Source: Bisporella sp. PMI_857 (Eukaryota; Ascomycota; Leotiomycetes; Helotiales; Helotiaceae). Taken from it: a DNA stretch of 64,000 bases. Under the pieces are notes generated by a model. It was not told the origin of the DNA, made no database searches, and worked only from the letters and a program-made list of their open reading frames with translations. Shown here one piece after another: positions 61,178 through 64,000 of this stretch (position 1 is its first letter; every line of letters starts with the position of its first letter). Made by a program: the position numbers and the translations under genes. The stretch covers positions 1-64,000 of the forward strand of contig JAJSPD010000135.1 of assembly GCA_021307315.1 (NCBI GenBank), given 5' to 3'.

Positions 61178-64000
61178 TGATAGAACGAGAAATACACAAT
61201 GATATTCAGAAGGTATTGGGGATGCCGTTCAGGCTCTCTATTGTTGTCTATATGTGTGTGTTCATACAAAATTGTAGAACTGTGCGTGTGTGAAAAGTCT
61301 TCCGCGCTAGCGTTCCCCACTTAGTCAGGGACATGTCAGCTACCTAGATTCTCAAATCCTAACACTCCCCCTAGGTGACAGGTCTCCTTGCTTCACCTGT
61401 AGCTCTCCTGAATAGAATAGAATAGGCTGTTGATTCAGGCCTCATTAACTCCTGCAACAATAGCACCTGCGTACGTATTGTGGTGCCTACGTCTCCTGTG
61501 GAGTTCAGCACCCTATGGGCTATAACCTTTCCATATTGCAGTACAAGAGTACCCTCTAACCAGTTCTATGCTCGCATTCCCAGGACTCTTTTGTGCCTTT
61601 CATAGGCTTCGACAGGCAGCTGCTTAGTCAATATATCGGCTGGCTGTTTGGCTCCTTCAATATGCTGTATTACCAGCTTCCTTTTCTGAACCAGTTCCTC
61701 TTTAATAAATAGGTATCTGATCTCTATGTGCTTCGCTTTCCGATGAAATTTAGTGTCGTGTAATAGCGTCACTGCACCTTGGTTGTCGCAGTATAGTGTA
61801 GGAACAAAAGGGTGATTTTCGTTCAGGTCATCCCTCAGCTTGTTCAGCCATAGCACTTCTTTGGCTCCTTCCGACGCGGCCATAATCTCGGCCTCTATAG
61901 AGCTCAGAGCTATTGACTTTTGCCTGTTTGAGAACCAGCAACAAGCTCCCCCATTCTGTACTACTGCCATTCCTTGGACTGATTTCCTGTCGTGTTCAGT
62001 GCCCTATGTCGAATCAGTGTAGACCCTGTATTGTAACGGTGCTAAAAGGTTCAGGTCGTCTCCGTAAACAATCCCGGCTGATCTACAGCCATTCAGGTAG
62101 CGTAGCAAATGCTTAGTATGCCTGAAATAAGAAACTCCTGGCTTGGCTATGTGCTTAGATAGTTGCTTTGCAGCTTCGGAAATGTCGATTCTAGTACATC
62201 CAGACAGGTATATCGCTGATTCTGCTATTTGCCTATATACTGTAGCGTTTTGTTCCGACAGTAGATCATTATCTAGTTGCATTACTGTTCCGGCGGGTAA
62301 AAGCAGCTTATTTGGGTTGCATTTGCTTATTTCCAGGCGTTCGAAAAGCTTGGTGATATAAAAGGTTTGATAGATCTTCAAAATTCTATTCGGCCTGTTG
62401 CGTTTAATCTGAAATCCGACAAATAGTTCAGCAGAACCTAGATCTTTGCATTTCTATTGCGTTATAATCTTTTTTTTGATTACTTCGACTTGCTGGCGAG
62501 TACAAGCAATTAGCATGTTATCAACAAATAGAAGAATATAAACCTTTCTGCCCGTAAACAAGTTTGAGTCTGCTTTTGAGCTTTTCAGTTTTAAACTCTC
62601 GAAAAACTTTTTGACCAGCTTGAACTATTCTTTCGGCGCTTGCTTCAATCCGTAGAAAGCTTTGTTCAGCTTAATGTAAGCGTCGGTTAGTCCTTTCAGT
62701 TCAGAGACTAGTTTTTCTAAGAACTGAAGTATTTGCATATAGATCTCTTTTTTTAGCTCCGGATTCAAAAATGCTGTGTCGACGTCGATATGCTCTAGTT
62801 CCAGATCCTTTTCCGCGACTTTTGCTAGAAAGAATCGCAAAGTGTCGTATCGTACTACCGATGCAAACGTCTTAAAATAGTCGATCCCCGGTTTTTGCTT
62901 GTCTCCTCTAACACAGAGTCTCGACTTGAGTCTAATAATCTCTCCTTTCGTATTAAACTTCTTTTTCAATACTAAACGACAAAGCAACACTTGTCTACTT
63001 TGCGGTATTCTCCCTCTTTTTATATCAAAGGTATTCATATCAAAAAGTGCTTAGAGTTCTTCGTGAATTGATTTGCGCCAGCCAGGAGCGTCCTCTCGCA
63101 TGGCCGTATCTAATTCAATTGCTTCAAAAAGAGCTGTAGGTGCACCCAGCGATACAGTATCATCATCCTTCAAATAAAAAGCTTTGAAAGCCGTAATACT
63201 TTGAACGATTGTATCGTTATATACATAGAGCCACCTCCCAGACCTAGTGAGCTTAGCATAAGTATGCTCAGTATAAAGTATGCTGTTCTTCGTAGCAGTG
63301 CTTTCTACGGTGTGTATACTAGTGGGTCTTTTCTCTACCGTTACAGTAAGTCTCTCCTCCACGGCTGAAAGTTGACTACTTTCTATTGACATATCTCCAG
63401 TTCCTACTGAGATCTCTTTTGCCAATTGGTTTCCCGCAGTCGCTATAAACTGGAGTTTTGCCTTGTAAACTGAAAAAGGGAAACTATATTTATCAATACT
63501 CGCGTCAGCAGTCAGTATTACTTTATTGGAGTAAAGGTTCAATAGTTTATAAATTTTGCTTTTTTTTATTCCTACACATATATAGTCAACTAGCACTCTC
63601 GGCCTAGTTTTGCCAAAGTACTTCTTTTTAAGGATTTTCGGGCTGGCTTTGCATCCAAACACTACTAATTTTGCCAAATCTGGTAGCTTTCCAGTGTACT
63701 TTTTATATAGCGTTGTTGTTTTGCTAACTAGGTGGTTGTTTTCCGTATCAAAAAGTAAAGCCGAAGTCGGCACTCTGTTTCTAACATATATCGCATATTC
63801 GACAAAAATGCACTAGTATTCCGGATCTAGGCTTGACATAAATAGTATTAACCTTATTTTGGAGTTTATAACGTTGACTGTCTTTTTCGCAACTTTATTA
63901 TATAAGTGTTTGTATAGTGGACAAAGTTCAAATGCTGTTCCTATATCTGCCAGATACCTTTGAAATTAAAGACCGAACTCCTTTTTCTCGTTATTTGCTT
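61178..64000 (-). mobile_element. Ty1/Copia element B, continues past the right edge
   Basis: The 3' LTR on the minus strand is TGTTAGGATTTGAG to TCTCGTTCTATCA (+ strand 61178-61364, 187 bp), preceded on that strand by a polypurine tract, CTAGGGGGAG. Coding from 61566 rightwards is RNase H, RT and integrase C-terminus. The 5' part lies outside the window, so its completeness cannot be judged. Confidence 0.85.
61566..63830 (-). pseudogene. Copia B pol (integrase end, RT, RNase H)
   Basis: 63773-63051: integrase C-terminal half (GKLPDLAKLVVFGCKASPKI) and linker. 63038-62625: RT (LRLKSRLCVRGDKQKPGIDY-like core, YFKTFASVVRYDTLRFFLAK, IDVDTAFLNPELKKEIYMQI, YGLKQAPKE). Next, FVDNMLIACTRQQVE, the YxDD box with Asn for the second Asp. 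62381-62004: RT thumb/connection (CTRIDISEAAKQLSKHIAKP, HLLRYLNG). 61970-61566: RNase H (KSIALSSIEAEIMAASEGAK, LYCDNQGAVTLLHD, HIEIRYLFIKEELVQ, ADILTKQLPVE). A TAG sits at the Trp of DSTWGTE. RNase H itself is open. Confidence 0.85.

Noticed and set aside
1..64000. CRISPR array, bacterial operons, rRNA genes
   Set aside because: No regularly spaced short repeats and no rRNA signature; introns and element types are fungal.

Overview
The window reads as a transposon-rich accessory region of a filamentous ascomycete (Pezizomycotina) genome. The evidence is the 47-88 bp introns with fungal GT...AG and CTAAC-type branch signals, families typical of these fungi (a PNP-NACHT-ankyrin NLR, an AIM6-like protein, a QDR-type MFS transporter, a TLC-domain protein, an F-box protein), pogo/Fot1, Tc1, chromovirus, Copia and LINE elements, and a RIP-like mutation pattern in which Trp or Gln codons become stops through changes that fit CpA to TpA. 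The genus cannot be told from the sequence alone.

Layout. 1-5300: a nearly full-length alanyl-tRNA synthetase copy (minus strand) broken by two Trp-to-TAG codons and a frameshift. 5300-11400: a nest in which solo LTRs, a MITE and a Tc1 element surround or split a dead pogo element; one part of that pogo lies inverted between two oppositely oriented LTRs whose flanks show the segment flipped. 11400-17300: a small intact VOC-family gene, a broken F-box gene and a decayed ECM33-like surface protein. 17300-25500: a pogo element with long perfect TIRs inside a gag-like ORF, a decayed telomere-linked-helicase-type region, a MITE and a LINE ORF1 fragment. 25500-39400: host-type genes, most with one or a few disabling changes (TM protein, MFS, secreted protein, TLC, PAP2) and one that looks intact (AIM6-like). 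39900-47410: a solo LTR, a palindromic element, a 532-bp TRIM with identical LTRs and a complete 6.06-kb chromovirus with identical LTRs but stop-ridden ORFs. 48837-54407: an apparently intact 1739-residue NLR whose ankyrin array carries near-identical DNA repeats. 54459-64000: one complete degenerate Copia element with nested solo LTRs, then a second Copia that runs off the right edge.

The intact genes (VOC, AIM6-like, NLR) sit among disabled ones, so the block is a mosaic. Two LTR elements (the TRIM and the chromovirus) have a primer-binding site directly beside the 5' LTR that is complementary to an LTR segment 30-35 nt downstream of a TATA box. This is the arrangement of Tf1-type self-priming. 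All function calls rest on reading translations by eye; no database search was run.
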